Program-made: the position numbers and the translations under genes | Part shown: positions 1-7,609 of the stretch, piece by piece | Layout: each line of letters begins with the position of its first letter | Numbering within the stretch: position 1 is the stretch's first letter | NCBI GenBank assembly: GCA_027031945.1 | Contig: JALVPE010000078.1 | Location: 1-14,585, forward strand | DNA from: Candidatus Moraniibacteriota bacterium | Lineage (GTDB): Bacteria; Patescibacteriota; Minisyncoccia; Moranbacterales; GCA-2747515 | Direction: 5' to 3' | DNA: 14,585 nt | The notes under the pieces: model-generated | The model's database searches: none | Told to the model about the DNA's origin: nothing | What the model saw: the letters and a program-made list of their open reading frames with translations, nothing else

Positions 1-219
1 CTAAAAGATCGTATAAAGAGATATAAACTTCTTGATAATTTTAATGAGCTAAAACATGTTTATGATATGAGATTTATTATTGAGAGATGTTTTGCTTGGG
101 AAGACAAATATCGTAAACTTGTTATTCGCTATGAACGTCTTCAAACTATGTTTATGGGTTTTAGGTATATTGCTTTTTCTATGATTAATTTTAGGAGTAT
201 TTTTCAAAACCCTAGATGA
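1..219 (+). CDS. IS-family DDE transposase, C-terminal fragment (cut by window edge)
   Basis: An open frame runs from base 1 to a TGA at 217-219 and encodes 72 residues. The visible part looks like the last third of an IS4/IS5-type DDE transposase. It has an arginine-rich start, then IIERCFAWEDKYRKL, then an RYER segment and a hydrophobic GFRYIAFSMINF tail. In the family the glutamate in the 'ER.FAW' stretch is the last residue of the catalytic DDE triad; here it is E32 of the fragment. The 5' part lies outside the window, so I cannot tell an intact element from a remnant. I found no convincing terminal inverted repeat in the 113 bases that follow. The assignment rests on motif resemblance; the exact IS family is uncertain. 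Confidence 0.75.
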   Translation, partial: LKDRIKRYKLLDNFNELKHVYDMRFIIERCFAWEDKYRKLVIRYERLQTMFMGFRYIAFSMINFRSIFQNPR

Positions 220-270
220 GTTCCATTATAAATTTATTATACACTACAATAGTAATCCACCACAATATAC

Positions 271-306
271 TTGATTTATAGTATAATGTATATTATGCTA
301 TATAAT
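271..306 (+). promoter_or_regulatory. possible promoter of the PEGA-domain gene
   Basis: This very AT-rich stretch upstream of the ATG at 333 has a TTGATT (271-276) and several -10-like hexamers (TATTAT 291-296, TATAAT 301-306). A TG one base before TATATA (296-304) could act as an extended -10. No single pair has ideal spacing, so the start site is not fixed. Confidence 0.3.
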
Positions 307-332
307 TAGCATTTAGATATTAAAATAACATT

Positions 333-1805
333 ATGAAAACGCCTTTATCTAGAAGAGTATTTTTTTGGACATTATTCGTTTCATATTTTTGTATTACCGG
401 TATTGTATTGTTTTTTGTGTTTGGATATGAACACGATTTTGGACAAAAAATATTTGTACACACAGGCACATTAACTTTAAAAACAAATCCAAAAGATGTT
501 TCTATCACGATTGACAATAAAAAACCAAAATCACATCTAGTAAATATAATAAATGATTCATATTTTATAACAAATCTCCGACCGCAAAAACATACTCTGT
601 CCATATCTGCTGATGGATTTAAACCATGGCACAAAGAAATTAATATTCACAGTGGTATTTCAACTGAATTTTGGAATATCCTCCTATTACGCAAACAATA
701 TAAGCGTACCTATTTTAATCTAAATAACATAGATCGCTTCTTCCCTGCACCTGATGAAAATATGTTTGCAAGCATACATCAATTAGGCAAGACACTTGCT
801 GTGCATGTATTCAATACAAAAGAAAATAAGTCTACAAATACATTTATTTTTCCTCAAGTAGTATTTACAAAAAATATATATGAGAATATAGAATGGTCAC
901 CAGATAATAAAGCTTTACTTATTCCAATTATTCATATTAAAGATGAAAATTCTACAAAGAAAGATTATTTTATTAGCTACTTAGCTTCAAATAAATCTTA
1001 TCAATTATCAAATTTTATCAAAGAAGAAATTGACTTAAAATCAGCGCGATGGGATCCCAAAGAAAAAAATGCCATTTACTTCATTGCCAGAAACACATTA
1101 TTTCACCTAGATCTCACGTCCACTGATAAAACTTTAAAACCTGTAGTAATTGCGAACAATGTCTTAAGTTACGATTTTGCCGATGACGGTCTTTATATTT
1201 ATAATACTCAAAAAGAATTACTCTACAATCAAAATAAAAAAAACAAAAACTTTAAAACACTTACATTATTTAACACATCCACTCAAGATACAGACTACAG
1301 ACTCATAGCTTATGATAAAAACCGTGTAGTTTTAATTGATGATACAAAAAAAGTTTTGCATATTTATAACAAAACCAATACTAAAATTTATACAGAAAAA
1401 ATTAACAAAAACATCATTGGCGCTCATTTTTCAGACGATGGTAAAAAACTTCTTTTTTATTCTCCGTTTGAAATATTCTTATATTCCACACGCAAATGGA
1501 ACACACAACCATTTCGTGCTGAAAATGAAATACAATCAATTATTCGTTTTTCACAAAAACTTGACAATGTACATTTCGCAAAAGATTATGAACATGTAAT
1601 TTACACAATAGGTAATGACATCAAAATTACAGAATTAGATTATCGTGGTAGTCGCATAACAGATACAATTACTTCTCTCAATGAAAATAAAAGCGTTATT
1701 ATTAACAAACATAAAATGAACAAATTATTTTTTATAGATTCTACAAATAATTCAAAAAGACAGTTACAATCAATTACATTTCCAGAAAAAGAAACCCTAT
1801 TTTAG
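333..1805 (+). CDS. membrane-anchored PEGA-domain protein with beta-propeller-like C-terminus
   Basis: This 490-residue protein is of unknown exact function. A short basic N-terminus (SRR) is followed by one hydrophobic helix at about residues 9-31, so it is probably a signal anchor with the rest outside the membrane. Residues about 44-117 fit a PEGA domain: a G-x-L-x-L-x-x-x-P start, an IDN turn, and a late L-x-x-x-x-H-x-L-x-I-x-A-x-G-F pattern typical of these surface-layer-type beta domains. The remaining roughly 370 residues contain repeated short strands with WSPD, WDPK and FSDDGKKLLF motifs. These recall TolB/WD40-like propeller blades, in which an aspartate-rich turn precedes each strand. 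The gene is monocistronic, has an ATG start after an AT-rich leader, and ends in TAG. A cell-surface sensing or binding role is inference; the domain calls are by pattern only. Confidence 0.8.
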   Translation: MKTPLSRRVFFWTLFVSYFCITGIVLFFVFGYEHDFGQKIFVHTGTLTLKTNPKDVSITIDNKKPKSHLVNIINDSYFITNLRPQKHTLSISADGFKPWHKEINIHSGISTEFWNILLLRKQYKRTYFNLNNIDRFFPAPDENMFASIHQLGKTLAVHVFNTKENKSTNTFIFPQVVFTKNIYENIEWSPDNKALLIPIIHIKDENSTKKDYFISYLASNKSYQLSNFIKEEIDLKSARWDPKEKNAIYFIARNTLFHLDLTSTDKTLKPVVIANNVLSYDFADDGLYIYNTQKELLYNQNKKNKNFKTLTLFNTSTQDTDYRLIAYDKNRVVLIDDTKKVLHIYNKTNTKIYTEKINKNIIGAHFSDDGKKLLFYSPFEIFLYSTRKWNTQPFRAENEIQSIIRFSQKLDNVHFAKDYEHVIYTIGNDIKITELDYRGSRITDTITSLNENKSVIINKHKMNKLFFIDSTNNSKRQLQSITFPEKETLF

Positions 1806-2052
1806 GAAATATTAGCAAAACCCATAAAAATCATAATTTCCAAAATTTGTATGAAAATTATTTTTCTCAAGATATTTCATATCATAAGATATTTCGAGAG
1901 GAAATTATTATTAACTAAATTTTAAAGATTTTACCAATTCAAAGTTTAATAAATTATAGACACTCCTCGAAATAAGATATAACCTTTATAATAATAAATG
2001 ATATTTATAATCAAAAAAGTTCAGTTAGCACAGTAACTGAACTTTATTATTG
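1806..2052. other. intergenic region with short repeats
   Basis: This AT-rich spacer lies between the plus-strand PEGA gene and the minus-strand tRNA pair. It holds two direct copies of AAGATATTTC (1869-1878 and 1886-1895). A 9-base inverted pair, TATTTCGAG (1890-1898) and CTCGAAATA (1966-1974), is also present. The tRNA terminator occupies its right end. I see no open frame of note and no strong plus-strand terminator directly behind the PEGA gene. Confidence 0.6.
2013..2045 (-). terminator. rho-independent terminator of the tRNA transcript
   Basis: A perfect 12-bp stem (2016-2027 with 2034-2045) closes a 6-base loop. Read on the minus strand it is followed by a run of T, giving six T together with the stem end. 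It lies 7 bases beyond the 3' end of tRNA-Ile. On the plus strand the downstream tract is interrupted (ATTATT), so it could stop PEGA-gene transcription only weakly. Confidence 0.85.
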
Positions 2053-2126
2053 TGGGCGATCGGGGACTTGAACCTCGGACCTCGTCATTATCAGTGACGC
2101 GCTCTAACCAGCTGAGCTAATCGCCC
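2053..2126 (-). tRNA. tRNA-Ile (anticodon GAU)
   Basis: The reverse complement folds as a full cloverleaf. The 7-bp acceptor stem is GGGCGAT/ATCGCCC, the D arm has GCTC/GAGC, and the anticodon stem is CGTCA/TGACG around the loop CTGATAA, giving anticodon GAU. The T loop is TTCAAGT. The discriminator base is A (position 2053) and no CCA is encoded, so CCA must be added by nucleotidyltransferase. The T stem CGAGG/CCCCG has one A-C mismatch in its middle pair, which is unusual but tolerable. It is co-transcribed behind tRNA-Ala, about 52 bases downstream, and is followed by a terminator. Confidence 0.96.
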
Positions 2127-2178
2127 TCTTAAATCAAAAACAAAAATTCCTAAAGTCATTATTTGTTAATCAAAATTG

Positions 2179-2251
2179 TGGACCAGACAGGACTTGAACC
2201 CGCTACCTCCTCAGTGCAAATGAGGTGCTCTACCAGATGAGCTACTGGCCC
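2179..2251 (-). tRNA. tRNA-Ala (anticodon UGC)
   Basis: The reverse complement gives a complete cloverleaf with anticodon stem CCTCA/TGAGG and loop TTTGCAC, so the anticodon is UGC. The acceptor stem GGGCCAG/CTGGTCC pairs fully with a G-U at the third pair, which is the well-known G3:U70 identity signal for alanyl-tRNA synthetase. The discriminator is A and CCA is not encoded. It is the first gene of a two-tRNA transcript with tRNA-Ile, with a promoter just upstream overlapping the end of murD. No rRNA gene is in the window. Confidence 0.97.
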
Positions 2252-2279
2252 AAAAAACGAAAATTATATCACGAGATTC

Positions 2280-2307
2280 ATTATACCAAAAACAAAAAAT
2301 AATGCAA
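2280..2307 (-). promoter_or_regulatory. promoter of the tRNA-Ala/tRNA-Ile transcript
   Basis: On the minus strand TTGCAT (2302-2307) and a perfect TATAAT (2280-2285) are separated by 16 bases. The -10 ends 28 bases before the mature 5' end of tRNA-Ala. The site lies directly behind the murD stop codon. Confidence 0.75.
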
Positions 2308-2315
2308 CCCTACAC

Positions 2316-3710
2316 TTAAAGTTCTTCTACGACTTTTTTAAATTGATTACCCCGATCAAATTCATTCGCAAAAATACCAAAACTCGCTGCTCCCGGCGAC
2401 ATAAGCACAACATCTCCAGGCTGTGCTCCAAGTGAAGCTATTTCAACAGCTTTATCCATAGAATCTACAATTTCAAAAGATTTTTTTTCTTTGTTACCTA
2501 TTTCTTTTTTGATTAGCCTAATGATTTTATCTGTTGCTGTACCCTTTATAAAAACAACTCCTTTTACATTATTTATAATCGTTTTTGCGAATTCCTCATA
2601 TGATAAATTTTTATCAACTCCTCCCGCAATAAGTATAATAGGCTCAGCAAATGATTTAATGGCAGCACAAGCAGATTGTGGATTCGTGGCAGCTGTATCA
2701 TTTATATACTTAACACCTTTCTTTTCGGCAACAAATTCTAATCTATGAGCTACTCCACGAAAGCTTTTCACCGCTTTAATAGCTTGTTCATTTGTTACAC
2801 CATAAGCGATTGTGGCTCCAATAGCACTCATGACATTGTTAATATTATGAACTCCTCTTAACGGAGAATCTTTTGTAAACATTACGCATTCAATATCAAT
2901 ACCATCATTAATAAAAATTTCATTATCTTCACAAAACACGCTTCTTCCTTCTGATACATGTTCATTTGCAATTGTGATGAGATTACCTTTTGCTTCAGAA
3001 CATAATTGTGACACAACCTTATCATCACGATTACATATAAACCAATCATTGGGTTTTTGATAGATGAAAATATTTTTTTTATCCCTTAAATACTCATCCA
3101 TTGTATGATAATAATTCATATGATCTGGAAAAAAATTCGTAAAAACGCCTATATGTGGACTCATCTTTGCATTGGTAAGCCCTGACAATCTCCAACTTGA
3201 TAATTCAAAAACTACTACAGAATTTTTTTTAAGTACCTTCAATCTATCTAATACAGGCATCTGCCCTATGCCAACTTTGATTGGATTCTTGCCAGCCTTA
3301 TCTAATATGTGCGCAATTAAATGAGATGTAGTTGTCTTTCCTTTTGTACCTGTAATACCAATGATTGGATTCTTACATAACTTAAAAAATAAACTGGAAT
3401 CAACCTCAACCGGAATATTATTTTTAAGTGCTAATTTAATATGTTTATTTGTCCATAATGCTTGCGGAGTTTTAATAACCATATCAACCTTGGTAAAATC
3501 TTCCATACGATGTTGACCCAACACATACTCTACATTTTTTAAACCACTTAATTGTTCAAGTGAATGTGACAATTGTTTTTTACCTTTAATATCTGTTGCT
3601 ATAACTCGCGCTCCATGCTCAACTAAAAAGCGAATCGTACCAACACCTCCACCTAACAATCCAATTCCAAAAACTGTAACGCGTTTTCCTTTAAACCATC
3701 TTACATCCAT
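2316..3710 (-). CDS. murD: UDP-N-acetylmuramoyl-L-alanine--D-glutamate ligase MurD
   Basis: Cytoplasmic Mur ligase that adds D-glutamate to UDP-MurNAc-L-Ala with ATP, in peptidoglycan precursor synthesis. The 464-residue length matches the family. Counting from the ATG, the N-terminal Rossmann-like part has VFGIGLLGGG near residues 13-22. The ATP-binding loop GITGTKGKTTTS is at about 118-129. NDTAATNP corresponds to the family's N-D-x-x-A-T-N motif, and the C-terminal LMSPGAASFG with a following F-x-R-G is typical of MurD's third domain. I chose the ATG at 3710; a TTG three codons upstream (3719) is also in frame. The ATG has a GAGA stretch 5-8 bases upstream, the closest thing to a Shine-Dalgarno site in the window. 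It lies 78 bases behind the protease/aminoacylase gene and may have its own promoter in that gap. Confidence 0.94.
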   Translation of the reverse strand: MDVRWFKGKRVTVFGIGLLGGGVGTIRFLVEHGARVIATDIKGKKQLSHSLEQLSGLKNVEYVLGQHRMEDFTKVDMVIKTPQALWTNKHIKLALKNNIPVEVDSSLFFKLCKNPIIGITGTKGKTTTSHLIAHILDKAGKNPIKVGIGQMPVLDRLKVLKKNSVVVFELSSWRLSGLTNAKMSPHIGVFTNFFPDHMNYYHTMDEYLRDKKNIFIYQKPNDWFICNRDDKVVSQLCSEAKGNLITIANEHVSEGRSVFCEDNEIFINDGIDIECVMFTKDSPLRGVHNINNVMSAIGATIAYGVTNEQAIKAVKSFRGVAHRLEFVAEKKGVKYINDTAATNPQSACAAIKSFAEPIILIAGGVDKNLSYEEFAKTIINNVKGVVFIKGTATDKIIRLIKKEIGNKEKKSFEIVDSMDKAVEIASLGAQPGDVVLMSPGAASFGIFANEFDRGNQFKKVVEEL

Positions 3711-3748
3711 AATTCTCAAAAATTTAATTAAAATGTTTTAATATAAAA

Positions 3749-3777
3749 TTAATAATATTTAGATAATAAAAAATCAA
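3749..3777 (-). promoter_or_regulatory. possible promoter of murD
   Basis: On the minus strand TTGATT (3772-3777) is 17 bases from TATTAA (3749-3754), in the gap between the fusion gene and murD. The region is nearly pure A/T, so chance matches are likely. Confidence 0.3.
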
Positions 3778-3788
3778 AAACAATTACA

Positions 3789-6053
3789 TCATTTAATAAT
3801 TTGTCCAGGTCTTAATCCTGTATACTTATTATACTTCAAGACAACTTGTCCATTAACAATGAGACCCTCTACACCATTTGCATACCGATAGGGTTGCTCT
3901 ATAGTCGATTTATCTTGAAATTTATCCTCATCAAATATTACGATGTCAGCAATATTACCCTCTTTCAATACCCCTCTTTGTTTTAACAACAACTCATTTG
4001 CAACCTTACCGGTCATTTTGTATACTGCATCTTCAATACTTAATATTTTATCTTGTTTCACATATTTATCAAATATACGCGGAAATGCACCAAATGAGCG
4101 TGGGTGTTCCATACATTCATTTCGTTTTTGAATTGTATACCCAATTCCATTTGATGATATAATTGAATTTTTGCTTTTCAAGCCTCTTGTGATGTTCTCT
4201 TTACTTATGCTTTCTAAAAAAATATTCACTTGTCCACTTGAAGCAAGTAAAACATCAATTACAGCTTCATTAACTGATGTATTTTGTAATTTCGCAATTT
4301 GTGCAAATGTTTTACCACAAAAGTAATCAGATCTCATAGTGTGTGCGACCATCGCATGCGATAAATCCACACCATCATCCATTTCTTTTACTAATCGTTC
4401 TCTCAAATCTTTATTGCGCAATCGTTCAAGCAACATTCTACGACCACCGTCACTAACCCAACTAGGAAGTAATGTATACAAAACTGTCGTAGAAAATGTA
4501 TATGGATAGACATCAAACAATATGTTTGTTTTCTCAATTTTTTCAACAACTTTTTGCATGTCAGACCAATGTTCTTTATGCGTTGCTTTAAGATGTGAAA
4601 TGTGAATACGAACACCAGATTTCTTTTGAATATATAAAACTTCCTCAACAGATTCCATTAAATTTGCACCTTCATCCCTTAAATGTGCAACAAATAATTT
4701 ATTTTTTTTTGCAATAATTTTTGCAAGATTAATTAATTCATTTGTTTTGATATTTCTTTCATGTGAATAAATCATTCCGGTTGAAACACCTAAAGCTCCT
4801 TGATCCAGACTTTCTTCGATGTGTTTTTTAATGGAGATTTCCTCATTCTTATTAAGATCACGGTTTACATCACCTACAAGTCCTCTTCGCAAAGTACCAT
4901 ACCCTACAAATGTACCAAAATTTATGGAAGTTTTATATTTTTCAAGAGTTTCAAAAAAATCCCCCATGGACTGCCAATCGATATTTATACTACTTACATC
5001 AATCCACTTACGTGTTGATTTCAACATATTTTCACTATAGATTGGAGCTAATGATGAACCCGAATTTCCACCAATAATTGTTGTTACACCTTGATACAGC
5101 ATGCTCTCTAAAGCTGGATCTTTAAACAACCTCCATCTGGTATCCGACCTATTGGAAATATCAATAAAACCTGGAGCAACAATATAATCATTAGCATCAA
5201 TTACTTCATGTGCACTATCTCCTGACATGTCCCCAATTTCCGTAATAATAGCATCATTAATTGCTATATCTGCCTTAAATTTTTTCTCCCCAGTACCATC
5301 AACTATTGTACCGTTTTTAATTAAAATATCATGCATAATATTTTTATTTATTATTTTGTATAAAGAAATTGCAAAAAATACATCCCACAAAACTTTAAGT
5401 AAAATTTGAAATGGGATAGCAATTGGTGTAAATAATATAAATATCAATATAAAAAAACCCCACTGTTCTAAGAATACTTGTGCTTTTTGAGGAATATTAA
5501 ATATTGCAAAAATCAATTTTGAACCATCCAATGGTGGAATTGGAATCAAATTAAATGTACCTAAAAGTATATTCCAAAATATTATCATTGCACAAATTAC
5601 ATATATAATAAGCAATGGAAAACCAACAACAACATGCACCAATGAACCCCATTGTGCGGTTAGCAAATACTCTACTATTGTATATTTTTGTGCTACCGGA
5701 ACATTTATAAAAGAACCTGCGATAGCAGCAAACATAGCTATAGCTAAATTTGTAATAGGTCCTGCAAATGCTACAACAACACCACCCCATTTTGGCCATT
5801 TTAAATTATATGGATTATATGGAACTGGCTTTGCCCAACCAAATGCAAATCCTGTCGTTAGAATCATAAAAAAGGGCAAAATGATTGAGCCTATTGGATC
5901 AATATGTCGCAAAGGTTCTAATGAAAGTCGTCCGGCATATTTGGCAGTTTTATCTCCAAGCCAAAGTGCAACAACACCATGAGATATCTCATGTAATATA
6001 ATACTATACACTAGTGTTATTACATAAAAAATTATAAGAATTACCTGCTCCAT
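3789..6053 (-). CDS. site-2 protease (M50) fused to N-acyl-D-amino-acid deacylase-like amidohydrolase
   Basis: One 754-residue frame holds two full-length domains. Residues 1-237 form a multi-pass membrane metalloprotease of the S2P/M50 family. It has HEISH at 21-25 (zinc ligands and catalytic Glu) in the first helix, and NLIPIPPLDG at about 168-177 with the third ligand D176. From M240 the sequence reads like the usual start of a D-aminoacylase (DILIKNGTIVDGTG), then VAPGFID at 292-298, VAHLRDEG near 455, ISHLK near 485 and HPRSFGAFPR at 650-659. Expected metal ligands are altered: the usual HxH after GFID is SNR, the usual Cys in 'GNCG' is Ser331, and the usual 'SDG' Asp is Asn635. H457 and H487 remain. 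The deacylase half may therefore be inactive or changed in specificity. The two halves meet without a linker at an ATG (5334-5336), so stop-codon loss or a sequencing error is possible. The protein ends in TGA. Confidence 0.85.
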   Translation of the reverse strand: MEQVILIIFYVITLVYSIILHEISHGVVALWLGDKTAKYAGRLSLEPLRHIDPIGSIILPFFMILTTGFAFGWAKPVPYNPYNLKWPKWGGVVVAFAGPITNLAIAMFAAIAGSFINVPVAQKYTIVEYLLTAQWGSLVHVVVGFPLLIIYVICAMIIFWNILLGTFNLIPIPPLDGSKLIFAIFNIPQKAQVFLEQWGFFILIFILFTPIAIPFQILLKVLWDVFFAISLYKIINKNIMHDILIKNGTIVDGTGEKKFKADIAINDAIITEIGDMSGDSAHEVIDANDYIVAPGFIDISNRSDTRWRLFKDPALESMLYQGVTTIIGGNSGSSLAPIYSENMLKSTRKWIDVSSINIDWQSMGDFFETLEKYKTSINFGTFVGYGTLRRGLVGDVNRDLNKNEEISIKKHIEESLDQGALGVSTGMIYSHERNIKTNELINLAKIIAKKNKLFVAHLRDEGANLMESVEEVLYIQKKSGVRIHISHLKATHKEHWSDMQKVVEKIEKTNILFDVYPYTFSTTVLYTLLPSWVSDGGRRMLLERLRNKDLRERLVKEMDDGVDLSHAMVAHTMRSDYFCGKTFAQIAKLQNTSVNEAVIDVLLASSGQVNIFLESISKENITRGLKSKNSIISSNGIGYTIQKRNECMEHPRSFGAFPRIFDKYVKQDKILSIEDAVYKMTGKVANELLLKQRGVLKEGNIADIVIFDEDKFQDKSTIEQPYRYANGVEGLIVNGQVVLKYNKYTGLRPGQIIK

Positions 6054-6083
6054 AATTAAAAACTAAAAATAATACACTCTATC

Positions 6084-6112
6084 ATTATATACCACATTGT
6101 ACACATTGATAA
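6084..6112 (-). promoter_or_regulatory. promoter upstream of the M50/aminoacylase fusion gene
   Basis: On the minus strand TTATCA (6107-6112) and a perfect TATAAT (6084-6089) are spaced by 17 bases. This places a start site about 25 bases before the ATG at 6053. It suggests the fusion gene is transcribed apart from ispH, which ends 95 bases upstream of it. Confidence 0.55.
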
Positions 6113-6148
6113 GAGCAAACCAATGTTACTAAAAAAATATAATCAAAC

Positions 6149-7108
6149 TTATTGATTAGCTTCTTTTCGAGCCTTCATCAATTCTACTGGTTCAGTAAAT
6201 TGCATGTTTTCCTCCGTTATACTAAGCTTATCATGAATAGCTCCTTTATCAACAAAAAAGTCTACAACCTCTTTTACTCTATACTCTGGCGCACTTGCTC
6301 CCGCACTTATACCAACTATTTCAAATCCATTCAACCATTTTTCACTGATTTCCTCTACGGTATCTATTAAATACGCTTTGCAACCATTTTGTTTTGCAAC
6401 TTCTACTAAACGATTTGAATTTGAAGACGTTTTAGAACCTATAACAAAAATAATATCTACTTTTTGTGATAATGCACGAATCGCATTTTGTCTATTTGTA
6501 GTAGCATAGCAGATATCTGTAGCTGGTGGTTCAATAATGTATGGATATTTTTTCTTTAATGCATTAATAATTTTATCTGTTTCAACTATACTCAAAGTGG
6601 TCTGAGTTAAAAATGCAAGCTTATCCTCAATTGAAAAATCTAATTTTTTTACATCAGCAACACTCTCCAGTACAGGAACATTAAAGCCCATCTTTATTGC
6701 CTCGCCTACCACACCCAACCCTTCAACATGCCCCTTATGTCCAATATATACAACCTTGTATCCATTATTTAAAAACTTTATCATTTCCATATGCACTTTT
6801 GTTACAAGAGGACATGTTGCATCAATTATATGAATATTTCTTTTTTTTGCCTGCTCAAAATGTTCCGGCGGAGAGCCATGCGCACTAAAAACCGCAATTG
6901 CACCATTTGGAATATCTTCAACAGATTCAACTGTTACTGCACCCTTCTGTTCCAAGTCTGCAACAACTGTTTTGTTATGAACAATTGCATGTTTGATATA
7001 CACTGGTGCGCCAAATATTTTTAAACAATCTTCTACAACGTTAATACTGCGTGCAACACCTGCACAAAAACCCCGAGGTTCCACTGTGATAACTTTTTTA
7101 ATATTCAT
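6149..7108 (-). CDS. ispH: 4-hydroxy-3-methylbut-2-enyl diphosphate reductase IspH (LytB)
   Basis: Last enzyme of the MEP isoprenoid pathway: an iron-sulfur protein that turns HMBPP into IPP and DMAPP in the cytoplasm. The 319-residue length fits the family. The three cluster cysteines are present at C15 (EPRGFCAGV), C99 (DATCP) and C200 (TDICYATTNRQ). Active-site H44, H77 (SAHG), H127 and E129 (GHVEG) and T170 all sit at a constant +3 offset from the E. coli enzyme, so it should be active. The start is ATG at 7108 with an A/T leader (TTTACA). It follows the thermonuclease gene by 21 bases with no evident promoter between, so it is probably co-transcribed with the two secreted-hydrolase genes. 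Its products would feed the prenyl synthases encoded at 11298-13080. Confidence 0.97.
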   Translation of the reverse strand: MNIKKVITVEPRGFCAGVARSINVVEDCLKIFGAPVYIKHAIVHNKTVVADLEQKGAVTVESVEDIPNGAIAVFSAHGSPPEHFEQAKKRNIHIIDATCPLVTKVHMEMIKFLNNGYKVVYIGHKGHVEGLGVVGEAIKMGFNVPVLESVADVKKLDFSIEDKLAFLTQTTLSIVETDKIINALKKKYPYIIEPPATDICYATTNRQNAIRALSQKVDIIFVIGSKTSSNSNRLVEVAKQNGCKAYLIDTVEEISEKWLNGFEIVGISAGASAPEYRVKEVVDFFVDKGAIHDKLSITEENMQFTEPVELMKARKEANQ

Positions 7109-7129
7109 TGTAAATATATTCTTATATTA

Positions 7130-7600
7130 TTATTTATCTCTCCACAAACCCACTTTATCTTTCCTTGCTTTTTGTTGAGAACGTTTAAAAATTTCTACAT
7201 GTGCTACATCTGGCGGAAATGTTGCCAGTCTAGCAAATCCCTCATCAATCATCTGTTTATTAATCCAAGCCCCATTACAATATACATGCCTTAAAAGTCT
7301 ACCATATCTATCAGTTTCTGAGATGTCTTTTGTCAAGACTACTTCTTTGCCCTCAATCAATTCCTTTAATCGATTAGACGCTTCTTTATAGAAAAACTCT
7401 CCACGTTCAGGTGTGTCAATTCCTATCATACGAACTCGCTCTCCTGATGCAATATCAAATGTATCTCCATCTACAACATGCGTTACTATACTTTTAGTTT
7501 GCTGTTCAACCTTATTGTCATTATCTTCTATCAATCCATCATATGTAATTTGAATAAATATCATGATGATAACCAATAATAATTCTATAATTTGTTTCAT
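7130..7600 (-). CDS. exported thermonuclease-family (SNase-like) nuclease
   Basis: A 156-residue protein of the staphylococcal nuclease fold, which cleaves DNA and RNA phosphodiester bonds with calcium. An N-terminal hydrophobic segment (about residues 4-18) acts as a signal peptide or anchor. The catalytic set is intact: VDGDT with D44 and D46, R57, then IDTPE at 61-65 (D62, T63, E65), and DRYGR at 97-101, whose R101 matches the second catalytic arginine. The tail 'VGLWRDK' is typical. It lies 9 bases behind the C39-like peptidase gene and 21 bases before ispH, in one apparent operon. Released or surface-bound, it could supply nucleotides by degrading environmental nucleic acid; that role is inference. 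Confidence 0.93.
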   Translation of the reverse strand: MKQIIELLLVIIMIFIQITYDGLIEDNDNKVEQQTKSIVTHVVDGDTFDIASGERVRMIGIDTPERGEFFYKEASNRLKELIEGKEVVLTKDISETDRYGRLLRHVYCNGAWINKQMIDEGFARLATFPPDVAHVEIFKRSQQKARKDKVGLWRDK

Positions 7601-7609
7601 TTAAAAAAA

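Noticed and set aside
4403..4648. Minus-strand frame of 81 codons inside the aminoacylase part
   Set aside because: It is in an alternative frame of a clear coding region and has no recognisable motif.
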